From the NCBI RefSeq assembly GCF_964199755.1, contig NC_133928.1:1-64000 (forward strand): a DNA stretch of 64,000 bases, written 5' to 3'. Source of the stretch: Larus michahellis (Eukaryota; Chordata; Aves; Charadriiformes; Laridae). The notes beneath the pieces are model-generated. The model saw nothing but the letters and a program-made list of their open reading frames with translations. It made no database searches and was not told the DNA's origin. The position numbers and the translations under genes were made by a program. Shown here in pieces: positions 41,696 to 53,000 of this stretch (position 1 is the stretch's first letter; the number at the start of each line of letters is the position of its first letter).

Positions 41696-44600
41696 ATGGC
41701 GGCGGGCGAGGCGGGCACCCTGACGGCTGACCTGCCGCCTCCGCCGCCGCCGCTGCTGCTGCTGCCGCCGCCGCCGCCATCGCCGCCGCCCGGAGGAACG
41801 GCTACGGAACGCGCCCTGGAAGAAGCAGCGGCCTCCGGTACCCTCAGTCTGGCCGGCCGCCGCCTGCGCGCCTTCCCGGTGGCGGCGGCGCGGCGCTGGG
41901 ACCTCAGCGACACCACGCAGGCCGGTGAGACCACGCCCCCTCGTCCCGTAGCCACGCCCCTTCGTGGGGTCCCCTGTCCCCCCTCCCTGGGCGGTCGTGG
42001 CTCCGCAGCCCCGCCTCATTCTTGAGGGTCCCCGGTACCTTCTGCCTCCCCGTGACGGGGTCTGACTCCCCCCTTCCCGTTCCCGGGGGTGTCCGGTGCC
42101 TCCTGTCCCCCCTGGCCTCTTCTCTGCCCCGCCGGGGGCTCTGGGCCTGGTTCCCTCCTCCACAACGACAGCCCCCCCAGTTCCTGGGGGTCCCTGGAGT
42201 GGGCCTGGTCCCCCCGCTTTCTGCATTCCCGGGGGTCCCCGGTGCCTCCTGCCCCCAAAGTCTGGGCCCAGCTCCCCCCACGTCCTACCGCAGCCCCCCC
42301 AGCCTCCTCAGGATGGGGCCCAGAGATGTGTGTCCTCCCCTGCCACCAGCGTCTCTGGGTCCCTTGGCCCAAATCCACCCTTTGAGAAGGGGCTGGGAGC
42401 CCTAAATCCCCCCGCCTCCACGGGGGTAGGACAGGGGTTTCCCCCCCACACCCCTCCGCAGGGGTAGGACGGGGTTTACTGCCCCCCACACCCCTCCACG
42501 GAGGTAGGACGGGGTTCCCCCCCTCCAGGGGCACCCTGCGGGTTCCGCCGCCTCCCCGGAAGCCAAAGGTTTGCCGGAGGCCGGATAAACAAGGTGCCAG
42601 GGCGGGACCAGCCGGAGCGCCTGGTCCGGGCGGTCCTGCCTGCCTCAGTTTCCCCCTCCCAACACCGAGGGGGGTCAGCACCCCTCTGTGTGTGTGTGTG
42701 TCCCTTTTCCCCTCAAGGGGGAAGGGGGGAGCTGCCCCATTGTTCTCTCTTCCCCTTCAGCTTCTCCTTCCGGGAGGGTTGGGGTGTTGTCAGCGTTCCC
42801 CCCCGCCCCAAACAGCCTGAAAAAGGGGGGCTCAGGGCTTGACACCCCTCCAATTTCAACCCCTTTTCAAGGGTGGGGGTGCCCCACGTTCGTGGTTTAT
42901 TAACACCCAGGAGGTCCCTGTCCCCTGCTGTGGTGGGGACACTCAGGTCACACTAGAGCACCCTGTGTTGTCCCCCCAGCCCCAGGCTGACCCCCCCCCG
43001 GCACCGGGGAGGGAGCCGGGATGTGGGGTGTTCTCTGTGCCTGATGGTTTGTGGTGTCCTCGTCCCATTTGTGGTGGTTGGTGGTCCCTGTCCCCCGTTG
43101 TCCCTGTTGGTCCCCAGCCCTGAGGGTCCCCGGTCCCCATCATTGTCACTAATGGTCCCTGTCCCTGATGGTTCCCATCCCTGAGGGTCTGTGTCCCCTG
43201 TCCCCATCAGTCCCTGTCCACGAGGGTCCCCCATCCTTGAGCATCACTGGTCCCTGTCAGTCCCGGTCCCCACGTGTCCCTGTCCCCACGCATCCCCTGT
43301 TCCCCTGCAGACCTGTCCCGCAACCGCTTCGGGGAGGTCCCGGAGGCCGCCTGTTGCCTGGTGTCCCTGGAGGGGCTCAGCCTCTACCACAACTGCCTGC
43401 GCAGCGTCTCCCCGGCCATCGCCAACCTCCAGGCCCTCGCCCACCTCGACCTCAGGTACTGCCCTTCCCCGGGGGGAGGCTGGGGGGGTCCTGCAGCCCC
43501 CTCCCGACACCTGCCGGTTAATCCCCTGCCCGTCCCCTGCCTGCAGCCGCAACCAGCTGAGCTCCCTGCCTTCGTGCCTCTGCCTCCTGCCCCTCCGCGT
43601 CCTCAACGCCAGCAACAACCGCCTGGCGCAGCTCCCCGAAAACATCGGGGCGCTCGGAGCCCTGCGGCAGCTGGTGAGCACAAAGAAGGGGAGGGGGTGA
43701 CAACACCAGGACCCCATCCTTTTTGTCACTGACCCCCGCTGTTGTCACCTCGCTTCGTTAACCCCTTCCCCCCCCAGGATGTCAGTTGTAACGAGCTGCG
43801 GGCGCTACCAGCCAGTATGGGGCAGTTGAAATCGCTGCGGGATCTCAATCTTCGCCGCAATCAGCTCACTGTGTTGCCCGAAGGTGAGTTGGGGGGGGTT
43901 CATGGGGGGGCCCCCCACTTTGTGGGTGGGGTCCCCATGTCCCCATGTCCCCTCCCCGCCCAGAGCTGTCGGAGCTGCCCCTCGTCCGTCTCGACTTCTC
44001 CTGCAACCGAGTGGTCACCATTCCCCGCTGCTACCGGCGTCTCCGGCACCTCCAAATCATCCTGGCCGATAACAACCCCCTCCAGTCACCCCCCGCCCAG
44101 GTCAGGGGGGGTTGGGGTTCGGGGGGGGGGGGTTCGGGGGGACCCCAAAAACCCCCATCTCACCCCCCGAACCCCCCACCAGATCTGCTTGAAGGGCAAA
44201 GTCCACATCTTCAAGTACCTCCACCTCGAAGCCGAGGCTGCCACCATGACCCAGCCCCCCGCTACGTGGTAAAGGGGGGTGTCAAAGGTGGTGGTGGGGG
44301 GGAAATTCCTCCCCTGGTGATTTTTGGGGTTCCCTCACCCCTGTTTTCCCCCTTCCCAGCCTCGCGGATGAGCTCTGCCCCCTCCGGCAGCGTGGGGGGT
44401 TGGACTCCGGCTTCAACAGCGTCGACAGCGGCAGCAAGCGATGGTCCGGCAACGAGGTGGGGGTTTGGGGGGCCGGGGCGGGGGGGTGGGTCTTGGGGGT
44501 GCATGAGGGGGTTTGGGGTGGCCCCCACCTTAAATTCCTCCCTCCACCCACCCCCTTGCACCCCCTTTTCCACCATTTCAGTCCACGGATGAGTTTTCGG

Positions 44601-47444
44601 AGCTGCCCCGGCACCACAGGGAGAAGCGCAGTGGGGCAGGTGAGTGGGGTGGGGACCCTCTGTCACCCCCCTGGGGGCCGGTGTCGCCTCCTTGGGGATC
44701 TCTGTCACCCCCACCAGGGGGTGGTGTCACCCCTTGGGGACTCCTGTCACCACCCCAGGGGCAGTGTCACCCCCCCCGGGGACCGGTGTCACCCTGTGTC
44801 ACCCACCCTTTCCCTACAGCCGGTGACAGTGACCCCGAGCCAGTGGACTTCATCGAGGGCAGCCTGACGGGGGAGGAGGAGGAGGAGCACCAGCTCGAGG
44901 TGACAGGATTGTGCTGGGCCCCCCCCCCCTCAAATCCTGCCCCCCCCCCCTCAAATCCTGGGGCCCCCCCAAACCCCCTTTACCCCCCTCAGGAGCAGCC
45001 GGGCTCGTCCCTGAGAGGTGACACCCCGGAGAAGGTGACCGGCGGCGGGTGAGTGTTGGGGGGACATGGGGGGGTCTGGGGCATCCTGGGGGGGTTTGGG
45101 GGTCCCTGCTGACTCCCCCCCCGTCCCCCCCAGGGTGGCCCCGGTCCCCTGGCGGGGGCGGCTGTGGCAGCAGAGGGAGAGGAGGCAGGAGGCCAGGAGG
45201 AGCCGGGGGCTGGAGCGGAGGGACAGGTACTGGGGGGGACTGGGATTGGGAACGGGGATGGGGAGTGGGGAAAGGAATTGGGGACAGGAACGGGATTGGG
45301 GAGGGGAATGGGAATGGGGACAGGAACGGGGACAGGGAATGGGGACTGGGGAGAAGGACTGGGGATGGGAACGGGGCCAGGGCTGGGACTGGGGACGCGG
45401 GGACGGCCTGGGGACAAGGGAATGGGAATCGGGGATGGCGATGGGGATGGAAAAAATGCGGATGGGATCGGGAATGGGGACAGACGGGTTGGGGATGAGG
45501 GACAGGGGGTGGGAGGTTTGTGACAGGATGGGATCGGGGACACGGGGCGGGGGGCAGGGGCCGGGACACGGGGGGGCCGGGGGACGTGGTGGGGACAGGG
45601 GTGGGTGGGTGGCTGCCACCTTTCCCCCCTGCAGCTTCCTGCGAGCGGCTGCCAAAGCCACCCCCGCCCCGGCTGCTCACAGCAGGTGGGTGCCCCTTGT
45701 CCCTGTCCCTTGTCCCCAGCCCTGTCCCCGTCCCCTTCCCCGACGCCTGGGTCCCCCCTGGTGACACCGGGGGGGTCACTCTCCCCCCACAGCAGCCAGT
45801 CGGAGCCCGGCACCTTCCCCCAGCGACAGCCCAGGACAACACCAGTGAGTAGCAGGGGACCTCGTCAGGCTTAATGCTAATGAGTTAATTAGTGTTAATT
45901 ACCCCCCCTTCCCCCCTCCTGGTGCCATTCCAGGGCCCAGCCGAAGCCCCCGGCCCCTCCTTGGCCCCCAAACCCAGCAGCTTCCTCTTCCGCTCCTCCT
46001 CCTCCTCCTCCTCCCGCGGCGCTGCCACCAAACCCGGTAGGACACTGTCCCCTCCCCTGGCGTGTCCCCTCTTTGTGTCACACCCCCCACCCCCCCCCCC
46101 CGGGTGACACCCCCCAATTTGCTCCCCGCAGCCCCTCCGGCCTGTGACACCCCCCCGGAGCCTGAGGAGGGGGAGCTGATCGCCGAGATGCGGCAGGTGA
46201 GGGGGGGACGGGGACTGGGGACAGGGGACGGGATTGGGATGGGATTGGGGACAGGGGACAGGGATTGGGGACAAGGGACGGGATTGGGATGGGATTGGGG
46301 ACGGGACAGGGATTGGGGACGGGATTGGGACGGGACTGGGGACAGGGATTGGGGACAAGGGACGGGATTGGGGACAGGGATTGGGGACAAGGGACGGGAT
46401 TGGGATGGGATTGGGGACGGGACAGGGATTGGGGACAGGAGTGGGATGGGACTGGGGACAAGGGACGGGATTGGGACGGGACTGGGGACAGGGGACAGGG
46501 ATTGGGGACAAGGGACGGGATTGGGATGGGATTGGGGACGGGACAGGGATTGGGGACAAGGGATGGGATTGGGACGGGACTGGGGACAAGGGATGGGATT
46601 GGGACGGGACTGGGGACAAGGGACGGGACTGGGACGGGACTGGGGACAGGGGACAGGGATTGGGTTGGGGACAAGGGACAGGATTGGGATGGGATTGGGG
46701 ACAGGGGACAGGGATTGGGGACAGGATTGGGATGGGATTGGGGACAGGGGACATGTTTAGGGACGGGGATGGAATTGGGATGGGATTGGGGACAGGGACT
46801 GGGGACAGGGGTGGGGATCTGGGGACAAGGGAATGGGAATTGGGGACGGGGGCCAGGAGTTGTGGACTGGGGCCAGGACTGGGGCCAGGCCACCCGTTTT
46901 TGGGGACACTTTTGCTGTCGTCCCCCCCCCAGAGCCTGGAGTCGCTGCTGCAGCTGCGGCTGCCGGAGGAGCTGGGGGAGGCGCTGAGCCAACGGGAGCT
47001 GCTGGGACGCCTGGCCCAGCGCCTGCGTCCCCAGCGCGTCCCCAGCGCCGTGAGTCACCCCCCGACCCCCCCCCCCGACCCCCAACAAGCCCCTCTTGGG
47101 GCCCCCGCCATTTCTCACCCCCCCTTTCTCCCTTCCACCCCCCCCCCCCAGCCAAGCCCGGCCCCGAGAGTTTCCTGGGATCCTGCCGCGGCCCCGAGGT
47201 ACGACTTGGGAGCGTTTCATTCCCGTTTTTGGGGGGTTTTTTTATTATATTTTATTTTATTTGAATGGGGGGGGGGGGGGGGGCGTGGTCCCCCCCCAAC
47301 CCCTCCTACCGCCCCCCCTCCCCCCAGGTGAAGCCACCCCCTCCCCGGCGCCCCCCCCCCGGGCTCCTCGCTGGCTTCGCCCTCTTCTACGGCCTCCTCA
47401 TGGCGCTGCTTTACACGGCTTATCGCGCGCTCTTCGGCTGCTAA
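41696..47444 (+). CDS. LRCH4: LRR and calponin-homology domain protein 4
   Basis: Membrane-anchored leucine-rich-repeat protein; in mammals it modulates Toll-like receptor signalling. Start at 41696 (MAAGEAGTLTADLPPPPPPL). LRRs: LSLAGRRLRAFP, DLSRNRFGEVPEAACCL, LSYHNCLRS-type, NQLSSLPSCLCLLPLRVLNA, NNRLAQLPENIGALG, NELRALPASMGQLKSLRDLN, NQLTVLPE, RLDFSCNRVVTIP. Then GLDSGFNSVDSGSKRWSGNE, acidic stretches, a CH-like piece (LPEELGEALSQRELLGRLAQ) and a C-terminal membrane segment GFALFYGLLMALLYTAYRAL before stop. Exons: 41696-41924, 43311-43455, 43547-43673, 43778-43883, 43964-44100, 44183-44268, 44360-44456, 44582-44639, 44820-44899, 44993-45048, 45134-45226, 45635-45685, 45793-45844, 45934-46036, 46132-46196, 46933-47049, 47152-47198, 47328-47444. 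The last three do not join in one frame as given. Confidence 0.93.
41925..43310. other. LRCH4 intron 1
   Basis: Unique-looking GC-rich sequence. It has a GGGGTAGGAC repeat near 42425-42510, a short TG run at 42689-42702 and GGTCCCTGTCCCC units at 43085-43300. No extra exon recognised. Confidence 0.6.
45227..45600. repeat. GGGAATGGGGACAGG minisatellite in LRCH4
   Basis: Units of 6-18 bp (GGGGACGGGAATGGGGACAGG) across the intron; quadruplex-prone on the coding strand. Confidence 0.75.
46197..46925. repeat. GGGATTGGGGACAGGGGAC minisatellite in LRCH4
   Basis: About 0.65 kb of tandem GGGATTGGGGACAAGGGACG / GGGATGGGATTGGGGACA units, higher-order period near 95-130 bp, G-triplets every few bases on the transcribed RNA. 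It fills the intron before the CH-like exon at 46933. Confidence 0.85.
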
Positions 47445-47940
47445 ACGGGGGGGGGACACCCCCATTCTGGGGGGGTCCCCGAATTCAGGGACACCCCCCC
47501 AACCTCGGGGGGTGCCCCCCCCCTTGTCCTTGTGCCTTAATGTGGGGGGAAACTGAGGCAGGGATGGGGCTGGGGGGGGGGTTTGAACCCCCTTTTTCCC
47601 CCCTGGGGGGGGTGATTTCCCCCCGTTAATTATTATTATAATTATTATTATAATGAATTATTATAATGAATTATTATTATTATAATTAATAATTATTCTA
47701 ATTATGGAGAGCTGCTCCTAAATTATATTTGATATTTACAGACCTGTGGGTGGTGTGTGACTATTGGAGGGGGGTGTGTTGCTAATTAGGGGGTGTGTGT
47801 CGGTAATTAGGGGGGGTGTTGCTAATTGGGGGGGCTAGAAATTGGGGGGGGGGGGGGGCTAAAACTGCCGCTGTGCAGCTCTTTGTCCGTTTTTGCCCTT
47901 TCTGTGCCCAAAAAGGGGGACGCTGCGTCCCCCCCGCTAT
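47445..47940. other. LRCH4 3' region with AT-rich patch
   Basis: After the LRCH4 stop comes G-rich sequence, then an ATTATTATAATTA low-complexity stretch at 47626-47710, the most AT-rich part of the right contig. I see no clean AATAAA on the + strand, so the LRCH4 cleavage site is not identified. Confidence 0.5.
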
Positions 47941-48590
47941 GCTGTGTGTGCCCCCCCTCCTCTAATTAAGCCACCCCCCTAATTAGGCTCCCTTCTCCCT
48001 TAATTATGCTTCCCCTCCCCCAACTACGCCCCCTCTTAATTGCTCCCCCTCCCCTAATTACATCCCCTTAATTGCGACCCCCTCCCCTAACTGTCCGCTC
48101 CTCATTATGCGCCCCTCCCCTAATTATCCCCCCCAATTATGCTCCCCCTCCCCTAATTATCCCCCCCAATTATGCTCCCCCTCCCCTAATTTCTCTCCCC
48201 CTCCTCCCATAATTGTGCTCCCCCCCTTCCCCTAATTATGGTCCCTAATTATGCCCCCCTCCCCTAATTACATTTCTCCTAATTATGCCCCCCCAATTAT
48301 GCCACCCTCTCCCCTAATTATGCTGCCGAATTGCCCCCCTCAATTACACCCCCATCACCCCTCCCTTAATTATATTCCTTCCAATTACACCTTCTCCCTT
48401 AATTACCCCAATCACCCCCTCCCCTAATTAACACCCCCCTCCCCTAATTACCCCTGCAACCATCCCCTTTTCTAATTATGCTCCCTTCCCCTAATTACCC
48501 CCTAATTACCCCCTAATTACCCCCTAATTACCCCCTAATTACCCCCTAATTACCCCCTAATTACCCCCTAATTACCCTCTCTCTGCCCCC
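47941..48590. repeat. TAATTA-core minisatellite
   Basis: Well over twenty copies of TAATTA in units such as CCCCTAATTATGCCCCCCT (17-25 bp). At 48487-48575 it becomes a perfect 11-bp tandem, CCCCCTAATTA, eight copies (TAATTA starts 48492 to 48569). TAATTA is the core site of many homeodomain proteins. Confidence 0.85.
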
Positions 48591-48699
48591 AGGCCGCTGC
48601 CCACCGGCCGGGGCCGGACCCCCCTCCCTGAGCCCCGCCCCCGCCCCGCCCCCGCCGCTCTCATTGGTGGACGGGCCGCAGGGGGGCGGAGCCGACCCC

Positions 48700-48870
48700 G
48701 GCGCCGCCATTTTGGCTGAGGGCAGGCGCCCTTACGGCTAATGTGGACCATGGGGGTGAGGCTGCGGCCGCCATCTTGGCTAAGGGCGGGCGGGAAGCCA
48801 TCTTTACTGAGGGCAAAGGAGTCCCATCGGGGGGCAGGAGGCGCCCACAGCTGCCATCTTTATTGAGGGT
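48700..48870. promoter_or_regulatory. Four GCCATNTT...GAGGGC repeats at AGFG2 3' end
   Basis: Copies near 48705 (GCCGCCATTTTGGCTGAGGG), 48767 (GCCGCCATCTTGGCTAAGGG), 48796 (GAAGCCATCTTTACTGAGGG) and 48851 (GCTGCCATCTTTATTGAGGG). The first two match YY1 sites (GCCGCCATNTT). On the minus strand the last gives AATAAA (48858-48863) and the third AGTAAA, in the right place for AGFG2 poly(A) signals about 300 bases past its stop. Confidence 0.55.
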
Positions 48871-49164
48871 ACAGTCCCTCCCACCCCACCCCCCGTGTCG
48901 AGGGGGTCCCCCCGTGGGGGGGGGTGAGGGGCCGGGGGGGGGGGGGGGCGGGAAGGGGAGCGGGGAGGAGGAGATCAATCGAGGCGCTGAGACCGGAGCC
49001 AGTTTTATAGAATATATATTAGATATCGCGATATATCTCTCAAAAAAAAAAAATAAAAACTTGATCCTGGGGGGGGTCTGGGGGGCATCCGGATGCCTGG
49101 GTCCCCTCTGGAGTGCGCGGTGGGGGAGGGGAGGTCCGGGCTGTCCCCTCCCCCCGTGGCGGGG

Positions 49165-52100
49165 CTATAGGAAGGGGTTGGTGGTCGGATGCTTGATGGC
49201 GAAGGGGCCCGTCGGGGCCGGGAGCGTCTGGGGGGGCAAAAAGGGGGGTCGGGGGGGTAAAACGGGGGAATGTGGGGAAAAAGGGGGGCGGGAGAAGAAG
49301 GTGGGGGGGAATGAAAGGGAGGGTTTAGTGTTAAAAGGAGGCATTTAGGGTAAAAGGGGTGTTGGGGGCAGGAAAGTGGGGGGTTTGGGGGCAAAAAAGT
49401 GGGAGTAGGGGCAAAAAGGGGGGGTCGGGGGCAAGAAACAGGGGTTGGGAGGAAAAAGGGGGGGGTCAGAGGGCAAGAGGGGGGTTGAGGCCCCCCCCCC
49501 CGCATTGCCCCCTCCCCCCAGAAACCTGCTCACCACGAAGGGGTTGGTTGAAGCTTTGGCCACGTTGAACCCGCCGAAGGGTGAACCTGGGGGGGGGGGA
49601 ACGGGGAGGGTGGGGAGTCAGCGGGGGGAGCGCGGGGGGGGCTTGGGGTACCCCAACACTTGCCCCCCCCCCCCCCACTTCCCCCCTTCTCCCCACGTCA
49701 ATTCTTACCGTCAGCCTGGAAGGGGCTGGGGAACCCCCCAGGAATTGAGGGGGCGGCGAAACTGGCACCTAAATGGGGGGGGGACACACAGAATTGGGGG
49801 GGGGGGGGGGAGTCACCCAAAAACCCCATCCCGGTTGGGGGCCGGGGGCAGTTATTGTGGGGGGGGGGGAGGGGGGGGCACTCACCATTGCTCTGGAAGG
49901 GGTTGGTGGGGGGGCGAGGGGCAGCGAAGGGGTTGGTGTAACCTGGGGGGGGACGACACAGGCGTCACCTTGGGGCGCCCCCCCCCACACACACACTTTG
50001 TGGGGGTCTCAAGGGTTTTTTTATGGGGGGGGGGGGGGGGGGAGCAGGGCAACTTACCCCCATAGGGCGGTGGCGGGGGGCGGGGGGTCACGAAGAGGCT
50101 GTGGGGGGGATGAGGGAGGGGTGAATTTTGGGGTGGGGAGCAGCTCTGCCCCCCCCCCCCCCCCCCCCCCCCTTGTATGGGGGTGTAATTAATTCGGGAG
50201 GGGAGGCACTACCTGGAGGAGGCTCCGCCCGCTGAGGGGGGGGTGGGGGTGGGGGTGGCCCCGCCCCCTGCAGCAGCGCCCCCTGGGGGTGGGAGGGAGA
50301 GACATGGGGGGGAGTTATGACACCCCAAAAGCCCCCTGGGACCCCCCCCAGTGTGACTGGGGGGGGCCCCAAACCCCCTCCCCAGCACCCCGTAAGGAAT
50401 GGGGGGACCCCAAACCCCCTCCCCGGTGTGGGGGGGGGACCCCGGACCCCCCCATTGGTGCTGGGGGGGGGGGGGGTCCCAGGGCCCCCCAAATCTTCCC
50501 TCATTCCCCCCAGGGGGACCCCAGGGTGTGGGGGAGACCCCAAACCCCCTCCCCAGCACCCCGCAAGGAACAGGGGGACCCCAGTTTGCCCCCCCAATTA
50601 ATTCTGGGGGTCTCACGGCGGTGGGGAGACCCCAACCCCCCCCATTAGTCCTGGGGGGTCCCAGGGGCCCCCAAATCCTCCCCCATCAGCCCCAAGGGTA
50701 CCATTGGGTGGGGGGGACACCCCAAATCAACCCCCCCCCACTAATCCCAGGGGGGCTCCCAGGTTACCTGTGGGTGCTGGGGGGGGATAGAAATGGGGTG
50801 CGGCCCCCCCAGACGTGGGGGCTCCTGGGCCGGCTCCGAAGGCATCGAAATTGGGGAAGGCAGCGCGGGGGGGGGCCGGGCCTGGCGGAGGGGACACAGG
50901 AGGGGGACAGTCAATGCCACAGCCCCCGCCTTTTCCACCCCCGACCCCCCCCCGGGCCCCCCCAGCTCACCAGGGAAGGCGGCGAAGGCGGGTGCAGGTT
51001 GGGGGGCGGCGAACGGGTCCCCCCCGATATCAGCCAAGAGGTCGGTGCTGGTTTTTCGGACGGGCTGGGGGGGGTGGGGGTGGGGGGCGCGGGGCTGGGA
51101 GGGGGCACAGAGAGGGTCAGGGTCACCCCTCGTCTTTGTGACACACCCCCCCCCCCCCCCCCCCCCAATGGCACCGTCTCACCTGCAGCGTCCCCGCGTC
51201 CCCCAGGAGGGGCTGGGGGGGCCCCGGCTCCGCTGGGGGGTTTTGGGGGGGTTTTACTTGTTCTGGTGCCACATACCTGGGGGGGGGGGGGGGGGGAGAT
51301 GGTCATTAGGGGGACACCCCCCCCAAACAGTCCCATTTCCCCCCCAACCGTGCCCCCCCCTAAAACCATGCTGTTCCCCCTCCAAACCGCGTTGCGCCCC
51401 CCAAACTGTGCCCCTCGCCATTTGCACCCCCCAACAGTGATGCCCCCCCAACTGTGCCCCCCCCAAACCCTTCCCCCTCCAAACCGTGATCCCACAAACC
51501 ATTCCCCCCCCCCAAAACCAGGCTCTTCCCCCCCAAACTGTCCTGTGCCCCCCCCCAAATCATGTTGCCCCCCCAAAAACCATTTCCCTCCCCCAGACCA
51601 TGTCCCCCCTCACCCAAAACCGTGGTTCCCCCCCCGACTGTTTCCCCCCCCCCCATACCATCGCTTCTTCTCGTACTTCTCCTGCAGAAACTCCTTCACC
51701 TTCTGGGGGTCGTGGGAGTCGGGGAGCAGCGACGTTCGGGGGTCGAAGGTGCCAAGCCAAACCCGCCGACAGGCCTGGGGGGGGCGGAATGGGGGGGACG
51801 CGGACATGGGGACACCGTTGGGGGGGGGCGGGGGAAAGGGGGACAGAGACACACACACCCCCCCAAAGAACCCCCCACGGACCTCGTTACCCCGGGCCTG
51901 CAGGAACAGCACCTCGGCTTCGGTGAAGGTCGCCATGGAAATGGCCTTGACACGGTGGGGGGGGTTCAGGCCCCGCCTGCGGGAAGAAGGGGGGTGAAAC
52001 TGGGGGGTGAGTAACCCCCCCCCGCCCCCCAAAAAGGGCTTTTCCCCCCCAAAAAAAAGTCGGGTTTAAAGGCCCCAGGGGGATACACGTGTTGAGGCCA

Positions 52101-52724
52101 CACCCCTGCCCAGGAAGCCCCGCCCCCGCGGTGGGCGCAGCCAATCAGAGAGGGCTGGGCTGGAGCGGCCCCACGCTGTCCCCGCCCCACAGCTTTGACC
52201 ACGCCCACATCACCTGCCCCCTGCTCCGGCCACGCCCCCTTTGAGCGCACCAATCACTTGGTCGCGGTCCCGCCCCCCGCCAAGGCACCGCCCACGCGCA
52301 GCTCCCCGGGATCTGCCCCCGCCCCTCACTTCTGGCCACGCCCTCACTTCTGGTCCCGCCCCCGCACACGCCACGCCCCCCGCACAGACCCCGCCCCCCG
52401 GATCAGGCCCCGCCCCCTCCCCATCTCCCAGCGCCCCCGGCCCGGCCCCGCCCCGCCCGGCCCGGCCCGGCCCGGCCCCGCTCACAGCGCCCCGGAGCAG
52501 CCGGTGCAGACGAGGCTGCCCACGCTGATGTCCACGTAGGTGACGCCGCGCTGGCCGCACTCGAAGCAGAGCCGGTTGGCGGGGGAAGCGCTCACCAACT
52601 CCCTCACCCGCCGGCACCAAACCTCCGCTTCCGCATCCCGGGACGCCGCGTTCCCTTTCCGGACCCCGGAGCCTCCACCGGGACCCGCTCCCCCTCCGGG
52701 GCCGCCGCCGCCCGCCGCCGCCAT
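49165..52724 (-). CDS. AGFG2: Arf-GAP domain and FG repeat protein 2
   Basis: Arf-GAP-like trafficking protein with C-terminal NPF/FG repeats that bind EH-domain endocytic proteins. Exons (minus): 52486-52724, 51883-51976, 51659-51774, 51183-51276, 50971-51064, 50767-50881, 50213-50282, 50057-50098, 49886-49943, 49709-49769, 49534-49586, 49165-49227. Start MAAAGGGGPGGGAGPGGG. Zinc finger C-x2-C-x16-C-x2-C (CFECGQRG...VCTGC), then RGLNPPHRVKAISMATFTEA, DPQKVKEFLQEKYEKKRWYV, STDLLADIGGDPFAAPQPAP, FPNFDAFGAG. NPF motifs in separate short exons (TNPFAAP, TNPFQSN, STNPF) and final PTTNPFL-stop, identical to the human end. Head-to-tail with NYAP1, tail-to-tail with LRCH4. The SAP25 gene that human has between AGFG2 and LRCH4 was not seen. 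Confidence 0.95.
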
Positions 52725-53000
52725 CCTCCTTCCTGCACCCGGCAGCGGCGGCGGCGGCGCCGCACTGCGCATGCGCGGGACACGCCCCTCCCGCCGCACT
52801 GCGCATGCGCAGGCCGCGCCCCGCTCAGTTGCCATGGGGAGGGTGCTGGTGGGCGTGGTCTGCGCATGTGCCCCCCCCCCGAAGCCCGGCGGGAAGCCCC
52901 GCCCCTTCGCGCGTGCCCGCCGGGCGGGCGGCCGTCGCGCGCCCAACGGCTCTTCCCGCCCAACGGCTTTTCCCGCCTCTTCGGCGCCGCCTCAGCCCCC
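52725..53000 (-). promoter_or_regulatory. AGFG2 promoter with two NRF1 palindromes
   Basis: Just upstream of the start codon, CGCACTGCGCATGCGC occurs twice: TGCGCATGCGC at 52766-52776 and TGCGCATGCGCA at 52800-52811, both strong NRF1 sites, with a weaker copy (CTGCGCATGTGC) near 52860. Further out are two TTCCCGCC E2F-like sites at about 52953-52975. CpG island, no TATA. Confidence 0.65.

Noticed and set aside
48487-48575. Regular short repeats that could suggest a CRISPR array
   Set aside because: 11-bp head-to-tail units with no spacers, in vertebrate DNA. The same applies to 35.3-35.7 kb.
48592-48660. Acceptor-like CTCTCTGCCCCCAG followed by GC-rich sequence, perhaps a further LRCH4 or SAP25 exon
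   Set aside because: The LRCH4 stop is already reached after its membrane segment and the sequence after the acceptor shows no SAP25 similarity and hits stops early.
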